Source: Oscillospiraceae bacterium (GTDB lineage: Bacteria; Bacillota; Clostridia; Oscillospirales; Acutalibacteraceae). From it: a DNA stretch of 52,475 nt. The stretch is from positions 1-52,475 of the forward strand of contig JAIRPV010000025.1 of NCBI GenBank assembly GCA_031256825.1, given 5' to 3'. The translations under genes were made by a program, and so were the position numbers. Under the pieces are notes generated by a model. It was given only the letters and a program-made list of their open reading frames with translations. It did no database searches and was not told the origin of the DNA. Position 1 is the stretch's first letter. Each line of letters starts with the position of its first letter. Shown here piece by piece: positions 22,978 to 31,200 of this stretch.

Positions 22978-23355
22978 ATGAAAGACAACAGCATGAAAAA
23001 GACAATCAAAGAAGCAACAGAAGAATGGGTGAGGGATTTCACCAGTATACCGCAGGATATAGTCATAAAACTGCACAAGGCTGGCGATGAAATATATGAG
23101 GTCACGCCCGGCAATGATGATTATGATTCGTTGCTGCCAATGTGGGGCACAATGTGGAGCTTTAGAACCTCTGCAGATGGTTGGTGGATAGAAAAAGAAA
23201 ACAACCGTCAGGCAATGGCCGATTGCGGTTTCAGGATATACGAGCAGGAGGATTACGGCTATATCTTCGGTATTGACGGCGCAGGCTACGACTTTTACGA
23301 AGCGCACTGGATACCGCTGTACAAGGCGCGCGGGCTAAAGTGGCATTGTGATTGA
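22978..23355 (+). CDS. conserved conjugative-element hypothetical protein
   Basis: The product is up to 125 residues. The core WGTMWSFRTSADGWWIE, CGFRIYEQEDYGYIFGIDGA and HWIPLYKARGLKWH is a conserved family I recall next to recombinases in Clostridial elements, without a known function. No good ribosome site precedes the ATG at 22978; the ATG at 22993 is an alternative. It is the last gene before the tRNA-Val-like region and the end of the recombinase operon. Confidence 0.65.
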   Translation: MKDNSMKKTIKEATEEWVRDFTSIPQDIVIKLHKAGDEIYEVTPGNDDYDSLLPMWGTMWSFRTSADGWWIEKENNRQAMADCGFRIYEQEDYGYIFGIDGAGYDFYEAHWIPLYKARGLKWHCD

Positions 23356-23471
23356 CGATCATCCAAAACAAAAACGGCTAAAATAGAACTGGAGCTGACT
23401 CGAATGGCAGATAAGGGTTTCCCACGTGCTCTGACGTGCTTGCATACCTCAGTCTTTTTACAGACGACAAG

Positions 23472-23495
23472 TTGCTACACTATTTGCTGCACTAT
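23472..23495. repeat. tandem 12-bp repeats, left pair (candidate integrase arm sites)
   Basis: TTGCTACACTAT and TTGCTGCACTAT lie back to back. An exact doublet of the same 12-mer lies at 23757-23780, on the other side of the tRNA-like gene. The rest of 23356-23583 holds no gene that I can support. Confidence 0.65.
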
Positions 23496-23583
23496 TTCCA
23501 TGAAAATACATGATAATTTGTGTATTGGCGTGTAATGTGTTATCGCTTATTTTCATATATAACAGGGGAAAACATTGATTTAC

Positions 23584-23611
23584 TTGCATTTATATGTCTG
23601 TGTGATACACT
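23584..23611 (+). promoter_or_regulatory. probable promoter of the tRNA-Val-like gene
   Basis: TTGCAT (23584-23589) and TACACT (23606-23611) are spaced 16 bp. The tRNA begins 10 bp after the -10 box. Confidence 0.5.
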
Positions 23612-23620
23612 AAAAACAGT

Positions 23621-23697
23621 GAACCGTTAGCTCAGTTGGCTAGAGCGCCGCCTTGACGTGGCGGAGGTCGCAGGTTCGAGCCCTGCATGATCCACCA
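23621..23697 (+). tRNA. tRNA-Val(GAC)-like, damaged acceptor stem
   Basis: The 77-nt cloverleaf has D arm GCTC/GAGC, anticodon stem CCGCC/GGCGG with loop TTGACGT (anticodon GAC), T arm GCAGG/CCTGC with TTCGAGC, and an encoded CCA. The 5' acceptor strand GAACCGT pairs poorly with ATGATCC: A2-C71 and C4-A69 are mismatches and G6-T67 is a wobble. A fitting strand would be GGATCAT, so there are three transitions. It may be a degenerate or element-borne copy. Confidence 0.8.
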
Positions 23698-23719
23698 GAT
23701 TAGAGATAACATAAAACTA

Positions 23720-23755
23720 GCAAAAAAGCGAGCCGTCAAAAGCACGCTTTTTTGC
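23720..23755 (+). terminator. terminator after the tRNA-Val-like gene
   Basis: GCAAAAAAGCG (23720-23730) pairs exactly with CGCTTTTTTGC (23745-23755) across 14 nt. Confidence 0.65.
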
Positions 23756-23756
23756 G

Positions 23757-23780
23757 TTGCTACACTATTTGCTACACTAT
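23757..23780. repeat. tandem 12-bp repeats, right pair (candidate integrase arm sites)
   Basis: TTGCTACACTAT occurs twice in exact tandem, matching the left pair at 23472-23495 at 23 of 24 positions. Tandem short direct repeats near an att site are typical arm-type sites for tyrosine integrases. Confidence 0.65.
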
Positions 23781-23906
23781 CCGCATCAACACCTATTGAA
23801 ACAAATCCAGAAGCATTGTAAATATTACAACGCCTTATGCGGTCGCGCCTGCCTTGCTACAGAGGCGTCGCGGCGCTCCGAATCGCTTGGCATATAAGCC
23901 TTGCCA

Positions 23907-23926
23907 CCACCGGCGAGGTGGTTTTT
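23907..23926 (+). terminator. intrinsic terminator upstream of the excisionase leader
   Basis: CCACC (23907-23911) pairs with GGTGG (23917-23921) over a 5-nt loop, followed by TTTTT. It insulates or attenuates the excisionase-integrase operon. Confidence 0.65.
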
Positions 23927-23958
23927 AATGCTCTGGGCTGGGCAGGAAGGAGAGAAAA

Positions 23959-24117
23959 ATGCTTGACATGAACAAAACACAAGCTAAAATGAGTAGCGCA
24001 TACAGGTTCATCATAGAAAGAAAAGCCATCTGTTCAAAATTTTCTATGATTTTGTATGCAGCAGATGGCTTTTTTATGCAAACTTTAACGGGAGAAACAT
24101 ATGGAAAACGAACATAA
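23959..24117 (+). CDS. 52-residue leader ORF spanning the attenuator
   Basis: It begins MLDMNKTQAKMSSAYRF with AAGGAGAG about 5 bp upstream, a stronger ribosome site than most genes here. It runs through the whole paired region 24010-24073 and ends at TAA 24115-24117, overlapping the first 17 bp of the excisionase gene in another frame. Ribosomes on it would open the 5' strands of the stems. It is therefore a candidate regulatory leader peptide, not a functional protein. Confidence 0.55.
   Translation: MLDMNKTQAKMSSAYRFIIERKAICSKFSMILYAADGFFMQTLTGETYGKRT
24010..24076 (+). promoter_or_regulatory. two interleaved stems: attenuator or pseudoknot before xis
   Basis: ATCATAGAAA (24010-24019) is the exact complement of TTTCTATGAT (24041-24050). 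AAAAGCCATCTG (24021-24032) is the exact complement of 24062-24073, whose end runs into a T tract to 24075. The order a-b-a'-b' allows either a terminator stem (b-b') or a pseudoknot/antiterminator. The excisionase ATG lies 25 bp downstream. Confidence 0.65.
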
Positions 24118-24334
24118 CGAACTTTATAGCGACATCACGCTGCTGAACATGAAGCAGGTGATGCGATACCTCAATATCAGCCAGTGGCTTTACTACAGGC
24201 TGGTCAACAGCGGGGAGCTGCCCAGGGTTCCGCTGGGCAAGCGGCGCTTGGTGCGCCTGAAAACGGTAAGGGAGTACCTTGAAAAAAGGGAAACGGGAAA
24301 GGCGGTGGCGTATGGCGGCGAATGCAGTTTCTAA
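24101..24334 (+). CDS. excisionase-like MerR-type HTH protein
   Basis: The 77-residue product has LLNMKQVMRYLNISQWLYYR and LPRVPLGKRRLVRLKTVREYL, the winged-helix pattern of excisionase/HTH_17 proteins that bind near att sites and steer integrases toward excision. GGGAG lies 7 bp before the ATG at 24101. It overlaps the integrase gene's start region, so the two are coupled. Confidence 0.8.
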   Translation: MENEHNELYSDITLLNMKQVMRYLNISQWLYYRLVNSGELPRVPLGKRRLVRLKTVREYLEKRETGKAVAYGGECSF

Positions 24335-25520
24335 ACCCCGCCGCGCCAAGGGCGAAGGCTCGCTGACGCAGCTTCCAGACGGTCGCTGGATGGGGCGCTA
24401 CTGGGTCACAAAGAGCGACGGCTCGAAAAAACAGCAAAGCATCACATTGAAAGACAAAGAGCGGGTGCTGGAAAAAATGCGCTATGAAAAAGCCATGGCC
24501 GACAGGGGCTCACCGATTCTGCGCGACAAACACACCACCGGCGAATATCTGGAACACTGGCTGCGCCACATCGCCCCGAACCAGCTGCGCCCGTCCACGT
24601 GGGAGTTGTACCGGTTCGATACGGAAAAATATCTCATCCCGCAACTGGGGCATATCCCCTTGACGCGGCTCGGGCCGCAGCATATCCGGATGATGCTCAA
24701 CGGGATGCAGGCGGGCGGCGCTGGGTTCAGAACGCTGCAACGGGTCCGGAATACGCTTTCGGCGGCGCTGCGCGAGGCAGTGAACCATGAGTATGTCACG
24801 CGTAACGTGGCAAAACTTGTTGCCACGCCGAAGTATACCGCGCCGGAAAAACAGGTCTGGTCAAAAGAACAGGTCACAACATTTTTAGAGCGCGGCAAGC
24901 ATCACAAGCATTACCCGATGTTCATGCTGATGCTGTGCTGCGGCCTGCGGCGCGGGGAGGCCCTCGGCCTGCGGTGGCAGGACGTGGATTTCGACAATGA
25001 AGTGATTTACATCCGGCAAACGATCAATTTGTTAAAAGGCGAACTGGTTGTCGGTCAGCCAAAGACCAGGGCCAGTATCCGCGATATCCCCATGCCGCGG
25101 TTCATCAAAACCGCGCTGCTGGAGCATAGGCGGATCTTGTCGTGGCACAAGGACGATCTTGTCTTTCATACCAACCGGGGCAATCCCGTCGATCCCCGGA
25201 GCCTCATTAAATCGTTTCAGCGCCTTGCGCAGCGCATGGGCCTGCCGCCAATCACGCTCCACGAGGCTCGTCACACCGCCGCCACGCTCCTGGCCGAGGT
25301 CTGGCCGAACCCCAAAGAGGCGCAGATGATTCTGGGGCACTCGTCGATTACGACCACGCTGCAAATCTACACGCATTCCAACTTGAAGAAAAAGGCCGAC
25401 GCGCTGGGCGCGCTGGCTCGCAGCGTAGCCTTGCCGGGGAGCGGCCTGGAGGAAAGTATCGTTGAAACACCGATAGATGCGCCGACAAATGTAGCACAGG
25501 TGCTTTATCGTACCGCTTGA
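24312..25520 (+). CDS. tyrosine integrase
   Basis: The product is 402 residues from the ATG at 24312; a TTG at 24279 with AGGGAG upstream is an alternative. The N-terminal 60 residues (KGEGSLTQLPDGRWMGRYW) form the arm-binding domain, followed by a SAM-like core-binding domain (YLEHWLRH...LRPSTWELYRFDTEKYL) and the catalytic domain. Catalytic residues are visible: Arg in CCGLRRGEALGLRW, His and Arg in LHEARHTAATLLAE, His in ILGHSSITTTLQIYTHSN and the nucleophile Tyr in the same motif. The gene reads toward the tRNA-Pro gene 337 bp away, the usual layout at the end of an element. It likely drives site-specific integration and, with the excisionase, excision. Confidence 0.9.
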   Translation: MAANAVSKPRRAKGEGSLTQLPDGRWMGRYWVTKSDGSKKQQSITLKDKERVLEKMRYEKAMADRGSPILRDKHTTGEYLEHWLRHIAPNQLRPSTWELYRFDTEKYLIPQLGHIPLTRLGPQHIRMMLNGMQAGGAGFRTLQRVRNTLSAALREAVNHEYVTRNVAKLVATPKYTAPEKQVWSKEQVTTFLERGKHHKHYPMFMLMLCCGLRRGEALGLRWQDVDFDNEVIYIRQTINLLKGELVVGQPKTRASIRDIPMPRFIKTALLEHRRILSWHKDDLVFHTNRGNPVDPRSLIKSFQRLAQRMGLPPITLHEARHTAATLLAEVWPNPKEAQMILGHSSITTTLQIYTHSNLKKKADALGALARSVALPGSGLEESIVETPIDAPTNVAQVLYRTA

Positions 25521-25539
25521 TTGTCATACCCAAATTGAC

Positions 25540-25588
25540 GGCCGGGCAGGTTTTGCGCTCCCGTCACGGAACGCACCCCTGCCCGGCC
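25540..25588 (+). terminator. long stem after the integrase gene
   Basis: GGCCGGGCAGG (25540-25550) and its exact complement (25578-25588) enclose 27 nt. Only ATTTGTTG follows, so termination may be weak. Between here and the tRNA-Pro at 25857 I see no supportable gene, only a small hairpin (GCTATA/TATAGC near 25792-25810). Confidence 0.5.
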
Positions 25589-25856
25589 ATTTGTTGTGCC
25601 ACTTCCATTGCAGCAGGGAAACGGGCACATTTCGTTGCCGTGTAATCGTGCGCCATTGCGGGGTGCATTTTTACATTGTTCTCAAGGCTTTGGTGCATGG
25701 GGCGGGGCAGGAAGCGTCCAAGAAGGGGAAATTGCCCGGTTTTGGCTTGTTCGCGCCTTCTCCTCCTTTGCCACCGGAACAGCGAAAGCCCGCTATACCA
25801 TTGATATAGCGGCCTCCGCATGTCTTTTTCCTTGTCTCATAGGTGACAAGGGTCTT

Positions 25857-25933
25857 TGGTCGGGACGACTGGATTCGAACCAGCGGCATCTTGCTCCCAA
25901 AGCAAGCGCGATACCAAACTTCGCCACGTCCCG
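25857..25933 (-). tRNA. tRNA-Pro(TGG)
   Basis: On the minus strand the sequence starts CGGGACG and ends CGTCCCG-A-CCA, a perfect 7-bp acceptor stem with encoded CCA. The anticodon arm is CTTGC-TTTGGGA-GCAAG (anticodon TGG), and the T arm is CTGG with TTCGAATC. Its 3' end faces the integrase gene, the classic position for an attachment site. Confidence 0.93.
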
Positions 25934-26074
25934 GTAGCTATTCTATTATATGCCATTCCGGCGCTTTTGTCAAGCAAAAAATCAAGAATGCTCCGATAGC
26001 GTTGTGGACGTCCTGGCACTAGGCTTCGCCGCGCAATTCCCGCTGACGGCAAACAAAGTTGCCGTAATTTACCA

Positions 26075-26103
26075 TTGACGTCGGAACCAAATTATGTTAA
26101 TAT
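26075..26103 (+). promoter_or_regulatory. promoter of the DUF1648 gene
   Basis: TTGACG (26075-26080) and TAATAT (26098-26103) are spaced exactly 17 bp, close to the SigA consensus. Confidence 0.7.
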
Positions 26104-26190
26104 GATGTTATATCACTATAAGGGAAAGTTTGCTTGCCCTTCCATTTTGGGTTGCATTTGCAGAAAAAACACGAAAAGGAGCCGGTTAGC

Positions 26191-26526
26191 ATGTCGACAC
26201 AACGGAAGCTATTGCTCATTTTTTGCTTGTTGCCTGTAGCAATCACTGGCATTGCTATGCTTTTGTTGCCCGGCACGGTTGCGCTGCATTATGGTTTTAC
26301 GTTTCAGGCCGATACCTACGGCTCAAAATATTTGCTGATGATTCCTGCGATGCTCCTGTTTGCAATGAATCTATTGCTGTTCTTCTTTTTTCGGCGGGAA
26401 GAAAAGCAATGGAATTCCGAATTGGAAACAACAGCGCAAAAAAAGCGCGCAACAACTGCCATTTACTATGCGGGGGTTCTATTTTGTGACATCATTTTGA
26501 TTGTTTTCACGGCGATTAGCGCCTGA
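26191..26526 (+). CDS. DUF1648-like small membrane protein
   Basis: The 111-residue product has three hydrophobic spans (about residues 6-27, 48-70 and 88-109). Between the first two lies ALHYGFTFQADTYGSKYLLM, the hallmark of DUF1648, the N-terminal part of SdpI-type immunity proteins (LP..v..Hy...G.aD.ygsK). AAAAGGAG precedes the ATG at 26191; the longer frame from 26134 has no ribosome site. It has its own promoter and terminator. The SdpI link hints at an immunity or stress role, but a lone DUF1648 domain has no proven function. Confidence 0.78.
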   Translation: MSTQRKLLLIFCLLPVAITGIAMLLLPGTVALHYGFTFQADTYGSKYLLMIPAMLLFAMNLLLFFFFRREEKQWNSELETTAQKKRATTAIYYAGVLFCDIILIVFTAISA

Positions 26527-26576
26527 TGGAGCTTGATTTGTTCGTTTTTTATTTCCCCGGCGAGCAAAATGAAATA

Positions 26577-26606
26577 ACGAGAGGCTTTTCGGGCCTCTCG
26601 TTTTTT
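26577..26606. terminator. bidirectional-type intrinsic terminator
   Basis: ACGAGAGGC (26577-26585) pairs with GCCTCTCGT (26593-26601), and T continues to 26606. A similar GAGAGGC/GCCTCTC stem closes the RHS genes at 38037-38063. Confidence 0.88.
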
Positions 26607-26629
26607 GCTCCCCGTTCGCGCGGGCGCTG

Positions 26630-26658
26630 TCACAAAATCGTTTCCGGATCTGTATAAT
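26630..26658 (+). promoter_or_regulatory. -10 box before the collagen-like genes
   Basis: TATAAT (26653-26658) is a perfect -10 box. The -35 region 17 bp upstream (TCACAA) is poor, so an activator may be needed. Confidence 0.45.
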
Positions 26659-26735
26659 GATACAGGCAGGGGTGGCGGCGTCCGCCATTTTGCCCCTGCA
26701 AAAAATTGATACGATACAGAAAGAAGTGCGATACA

Positions 26736-27938
26736 ATGGCAAGCGATTATCATCCAAACGGCACGCGCATTCTGATTGATTCCGTCACAGTCGACGCCGT
26801 CAACTGGAATTGCGGCGGCGATAACGATACCGGTGGAGCGGCGCCCACGCCCCCCATCATCGAACTCCCCGTCATTCCCGGTTTGAGCATTTGCAACGGC
26901 TCCAGCAACTATCCGCTCGATTCAGACATAGGCCCGGACAAAGATTTTACCATACCGCAAGAAGGAATCATTCTCTGCCACGAAAACCCGCAGGCCTATG
27001 AATTCAACACGCTGACCTTCGCGCCGGGCAGTTTTATCCGCGCCGTTTGCACCTCGCTGGTAATAAAAGCGCAGCGCGTGATCGTTCAAAGCGGCTCCCC
27101 AAACAGCGGCAACCCTTACCATATTGAGATTCTGGGCGACATTGGCGCACAGGGCGCACAGGGTACACAGGGCGAGCAGGGTCAAACGGGTCCAGGCGAA
27201 GGTGATGATCACAACGCGAGCGGCGGCACTCCTTACACCACTTATTGCTCCGCCGGTTCCATTCAGCACTCGTGCAGGCCCGGCGATAAAGGCGGCGTCG
27301 GCGGCAGGGGCGGAACAGGCGGAGCGGGTGGGATAGGCCAGGCCAACATGCCCGCGTATTTCTATTTCGGCGATATCGAAACGCCGTCCGGCAGTCCGTT
27401 GGTGATCTTCACGCAATCCGGCGCCGGCGGCAAAGGCGGAACAGGCGGCAAAGGCGGAACAGGCGGAACAGGCGGCAAAGGCGGAAACGCCCATAGGTGC
27501 GGAGGAATATGTCATCGTAACCCTTGTACAGGAGGCGCCGGCGGAGACGGAGGCACCGGCGGAGACGGAGGCGCCGGCGGAGACGCGGATCAAGGGCGCG
27601 ACAGCTATGTCTATGTAAAAAAAGGCCAGCAGAACAAAGTCACCGTGCTTTCCGTGTTTGCCCAGCCGGGAGGAGGAGGAGATCCCGGAATGGCCGGAGA
27701 CGGAGGCGCGGGCGGCCAGGGCGGCTTTCGAACCTGCCATGCTTCTGTCGAAGGCTTGAGAGAGCGGGGGGCTCAGGGGGATCCCGGTAACAGCGGCACA
27801 GCCGGAAATCCCGGCGCCGCCAGCGCAGTGCAGGGTGCGCCCGGCAAAATCCGCGTGATCGAATCCGACGATCCGCTTCAGCCCCTTGCGCCGGTCGAGC
27901 AAGACGCGGGAAAGGGAGAGTTCAGCTATGGATTGTAA
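26736..27938 (+). CDS. collagen-like Gly-rich protein
   Basis: The product is 400 residues. The N-terminal 115 residues include a Pro-rich linker (PTPPIIELPVIPGLS) and a beta-type region (FTIPQEGIILCHENPQAYEF). Then come Gly-X-Y triplets (GAQGAQGTQGEQGQTGPG), and from about residue 195 a GG-rich part with units such as GGKGGTGG and GGDGGTGG, broken by Cys-containing loops. Such repeats form collagen-like or polyglycine-II structures on surfaces or spores. There is no signal peptide. The Gly codons vary, so it is not a recent DNA expansion. AGAAAGAAG precedes the ATG at 26736. The next gene overlaps its end by 11 bp, so they are coupled. Confidence 0.75.
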   Translation: MASDYHPNGTRILIDSVTVDAVNWNCGGDNDTGGAAPTPPIIELPVIPGLSICNGSSNYPLDSDIGPDKDFTIPQEGIILCHENPQAYEFNTLTFAPGSFIRAVCTSLVIKAQRVIVQSGSPNSGNPYHIEILGDIGAQGAQGTQGEQGQTGPGEGDDHNASGGTPYTTYCSAGSIQHSCRPGDKGGVGGRGGTGGAGGIGQANMPAYFYFGDIETPSGSPLVIFTQSGAGGKGGTGGKGGTGGTGGKGGNAHRCGGICHRNPCTGGAGGDGGTGGDGGAGGDADQGRDSYVYVKKGQQNKVTVLSVFAQPGGGGDPGMAGDGGAGGQGGFRTCHASVEGLRERGAQGDPGNSGTAGNPGAASAVQGAPGKIRVIESDDPLQPLAPVEQDAGKGEFSYGL

Positions 27939-28161
27939 CCCCATCTCTGCCAACGTAACAATTGATGTTGGCGCGCTGCGCGTTGGCCGCTTAGAATGGC
28001 ATTGCTGCGCCCCGGGCGACGGCGACAATGGCAACGACGGCAACAATGGCGATAACGGCGACAACAGCGGCGGCGGGCCAAAGCCGCCGATTGTTCTGCC
28101 GGTTGTGCCCCCAACCAGCTGCGGCTGCATTGTGAAAGAAAACCCGGCCGACCCCGATTAA
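27928..28161 (+). CDS. short Asn/Asp-Gly-rich protein, partner of the collagen-like protein
   Basis: The 77-residue product begins MDCNPISANVTIDVGALRVG, followed by LEWHCCAPGDGDNGNDGNNG and PKPPIVLPVVPP. The order (I.ID...V....W.C...DN....P.PPI.LPV.P) matches the N-terminus of the 400-residue protein just upstream, so it is a shortened paralogue. GGAGAG precedes the ATG at 27928, which lies inside the previous gene. Five Cys residues could form disulfides or bind metal. Function is unknown. Confidence 0.65.
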   Translation: MDCNPISANVTIDVGALRVGRLEWHCCAPGDGDNGNDGNNGDNGDNSGGGPKPPIVLPVVPPTSCGCIVKENPADPD

Positions 28162-28261
28162 GCCCGCCAGAGGCCTTCCCAGAGGCCTTCTGTTGGGCTG
28201 GGCAATGCTCTTCTGGCGCAGCGGGATGAACGCTTTGCGCAGGCTGGGGTTTCCTGTCGCC

Positions 28262-31200
28262 CTATCCGCCCGTGCCGGTGGCGTCTTCGCCCGCTCTGTC
28301 CTGTGCAATCAGCTGGTCGGTTCCGGCTTTGAGCATCATGGTGTCGCCGTCGATGGTCAAAATATTTCCGTTCTGGTCATACTTAATTTTTTCAAGATAA
28401 GACCAGTCTTCTTTCCTTACGCCGTCCAGAAGGCATTCCGCGCGGGACACCCTGCCCGCCTGATCGTACTCCACCAGGTAAAGCTCGTCTTTGACCCCTT
28501 CCGTGCGCGGGTTGGTGAGAACCACATGCATGCGGGCCAGCTTGGGCGCATAATAGCCTTTGCCGTCTATGCCGCCCGAAAGATAGGTGATCTCCTCCGT
28601 CATATCCGGCCCCTCAATTTTAACCAGCCATTCCGGCGGGTTGTAGCGGTATGTTGTCCGCAACAGGCCCAGTTCCGGCAAGTCGAGCGTCTCCAGGGCA
28701 ATAGCGCCATGTGGCGTGTAGTCGTAAGCGCCCAGGTGGCGCGGCGCGGCGTTGTTATTTATCTCATCCATAGAGCCTACACGCCCCAAATCGTCGTAGT
28801 TATATAAAACGGTGTAAGGCGCATCGGAAGGATACTCCAGCCGGATGGTTTTGATCTGGCAATTATACCGGTATTTCGTCGTGTAGTCCTGCCCGCAGGT
28901 GACCACCCGATAGCTTTCGATTTCCCCAAATGGGTCATACGAAAAATGCTCTTCCGAAACACGGCACGCGCTTTCGCCCTTTCCCTCATAAATATAAACG
29001 GCAATCTGGCGGGCGGCGTTCCAGGGCTGCGCCGGATCTTTGCCATATAAGCGCACGAGATAAACGGCGGGATCGTTGGATTTGGTTGGGAACTTTGGGT
29101 TGTCGGCCCATGCCTGCCCCTGGCCGCTGAGCAGTTCGCCCGCCGCAACAACGCCTTCCTGTGTAGGCCGGTCAAAATAATCATACTTGTAATAGGAAGC
29201 AATGCCATCGGCGCGCTGCTGTTCGGTCTGCGTCAGGCGGGGCAGCAGGCGCGGCCGGCTGTAGACCGATTCCTTCGCCCCGCTGTTTGGCTCTTCGGAT
29301 TTGACGGTCAGCCCCAGTTTTGTGATCGCGTCCCGGCGAAGGAACTGATCCACCGTGCCGTAGCCATTGGGCATCTGCGCCACATTGTCGGTGTGGTCGT
29401 CATAATAATCCCGCCAGTAGCGCGAAATATCCCAGCCTTCCAGCCCAGCCTTGCTTTCGTCGCCCCGGGTAATGCGCGCGGCCTGCTGCTCCATCTGATT
29501 GTTGAGATCAATGCTCGGGCGGTCGTCGGGGTCAAAATGCGTGGCCGCGGCAAATTTTTGCGTGGGCAAGCCCATTTGGGGGATCAGCGACAGAATGTCG
29601 CGGTACCAGATTCGTTCGGTGTGGTTGGGGCTGTTTTCCGCGCGTGGGCGCTGCCCGTTGCGCGCGGTCCAGTTGATGTGCTGCCAGTCAACAATCGCCC
29701 GCTGCGCCCCCGCCAGCCCCAGCTCCGCGTTGCGGCCCACCGGGGTATCTTCGTAGCGGGTGGATGTATAGGGATACCCCTCGTCGTCGGGGTAAAAATC
29801 AGGCAGCTCGCCCGCCATGGGGCCGCCATAGGAATCCAGCTGCGCGAACGCCTGGTCGTAGCCGGTTACAATGTCCTGTGGTTTGATATACGCCGCCTTC
29901 GTGCGGAGATACGACTTGGCGAGGGAATCGTACTTGGTTTCGCTGACCACCCACCGTTCGTCGCCCACGCCCGTGTTTTGGCGGAGCTTGGCCCCGCCGT
30001 CGTGCCCGGCGATGGAAAGCAGCGGGTTGCGGCCAACCACAATATCCCGCAGGCTGGCGCCAACCTGGGCGCTGCAAGAAATGGTGTAGTCGCCGTTCGG
30101 GTCAATGCCGGAGCAGATGATCATCTTGCCGTCGGCAACAACATATAGCTTTTTGCGCACAAGGATCATCAACGTGGAAGGGAACTGGATAACGCCGGCG
30201 CTCAGGGCGCGCTGCGTGGTTCCGTCCAGCTGCCAGCCCGTGCCGGGCTGCCACGCCAGGGTGAGCGAACCAATCTGGAACGCCAGATTGGTGGCGCGCA
30301 GCCGCGCGGGCAGGTTGATATAGGCGCTGTAGTTGTTCCGGTAGCCGTTCAGGCAGCCCGGCTGATAGTCGCGGAAATAGTTCGCGTCCTCCTGGGGCAC
30401 GGTGGTGGCAATCAGATTGGGGTGCTCCGGGCTTACCTCGAAGCCATAAACGCGCGAAAAATAATTGGAATTCAGGTTGTATGGCCGCACGTCTTTGCAG
30501 CGGGCAATCAGCACCTGGCCGTTTTCGCGCTGATAATTGTCATAAATCCGGCGCGTGGTCAGGCCAAAGCCCTTGGTCTCCCAGCCAACTTTGTATGCCG
30601 CGCCCTCGTAAACGGTGATTTCGGGCGGCGCGTCGAAAGGAGAAATATACGCGTGATCCAGCACCGCCCCGATGGGCGCGCACGCGCTCTGCACCCCGCG
30701 CGGCAGCTTTATAAATTGATATTCCCAGCCGCCGCTGGACTGAGAACACCAGCCGAGCATATAATCCACATCGTTTGGCAAAGCAACGGGCACGTTGAAC
30801 GCGCCGCCTGTGGCAATCCCCGTAAAGGCGTTGTTCGTGTTGTTGCCGGGCGTTTTTTCGTAATCTTCAAAGCCGCAATATGCAACGCTGGCCAGCCGTG
30901 CGTAGTGGAACCTTGCCACGGGCAAAAAATCCCATTTATCATAAATAATGGCGTGCGGCAGCGAAATGGGGTTTTCAAATTCTGTAACAGGCCCATAAAG
31001 GCTGCGCAGCGTAACGCGGCTCAGCTCAAACCAGCCGGGGTTCCTCTCGGCGGTAAAGTCAAAATCGCTCGCGCCCTGCGTGCCTTCCCAAACCCACTCG
31101 CTTTTTCCATCCCAAACCGTTCGGCCGTCAACGCAGGGCCAGGGGGCGAACGTGGTGGCGCGGCTCTCGAAACAGGCTTCCCGGCCTACGTCGTCTACGA

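Noticed and set aside
25596-25937. Open frame across the tRNA-Pro and integrase trailer
   Set aside because: It runs antisense through a clear tRNA gene and has no ribosome site or domain; such frames around tRNAs are common artefacts.
27124-27790. Short GGAGGC-type repeats in the collagen-like gene as a CRISPR or minisatellite
   Set aside because: The units are irregular, lie in frame and encode Gly-rich triplets; there are no constant-length spacers.
28171-28190. Doublet AGAGGCCTTC between the collagen-like and RHS genes as a terminator
   Set aside because: AGGCCT is self-complementary and gives only a short stem with no T-run on either strand; support is too weak.
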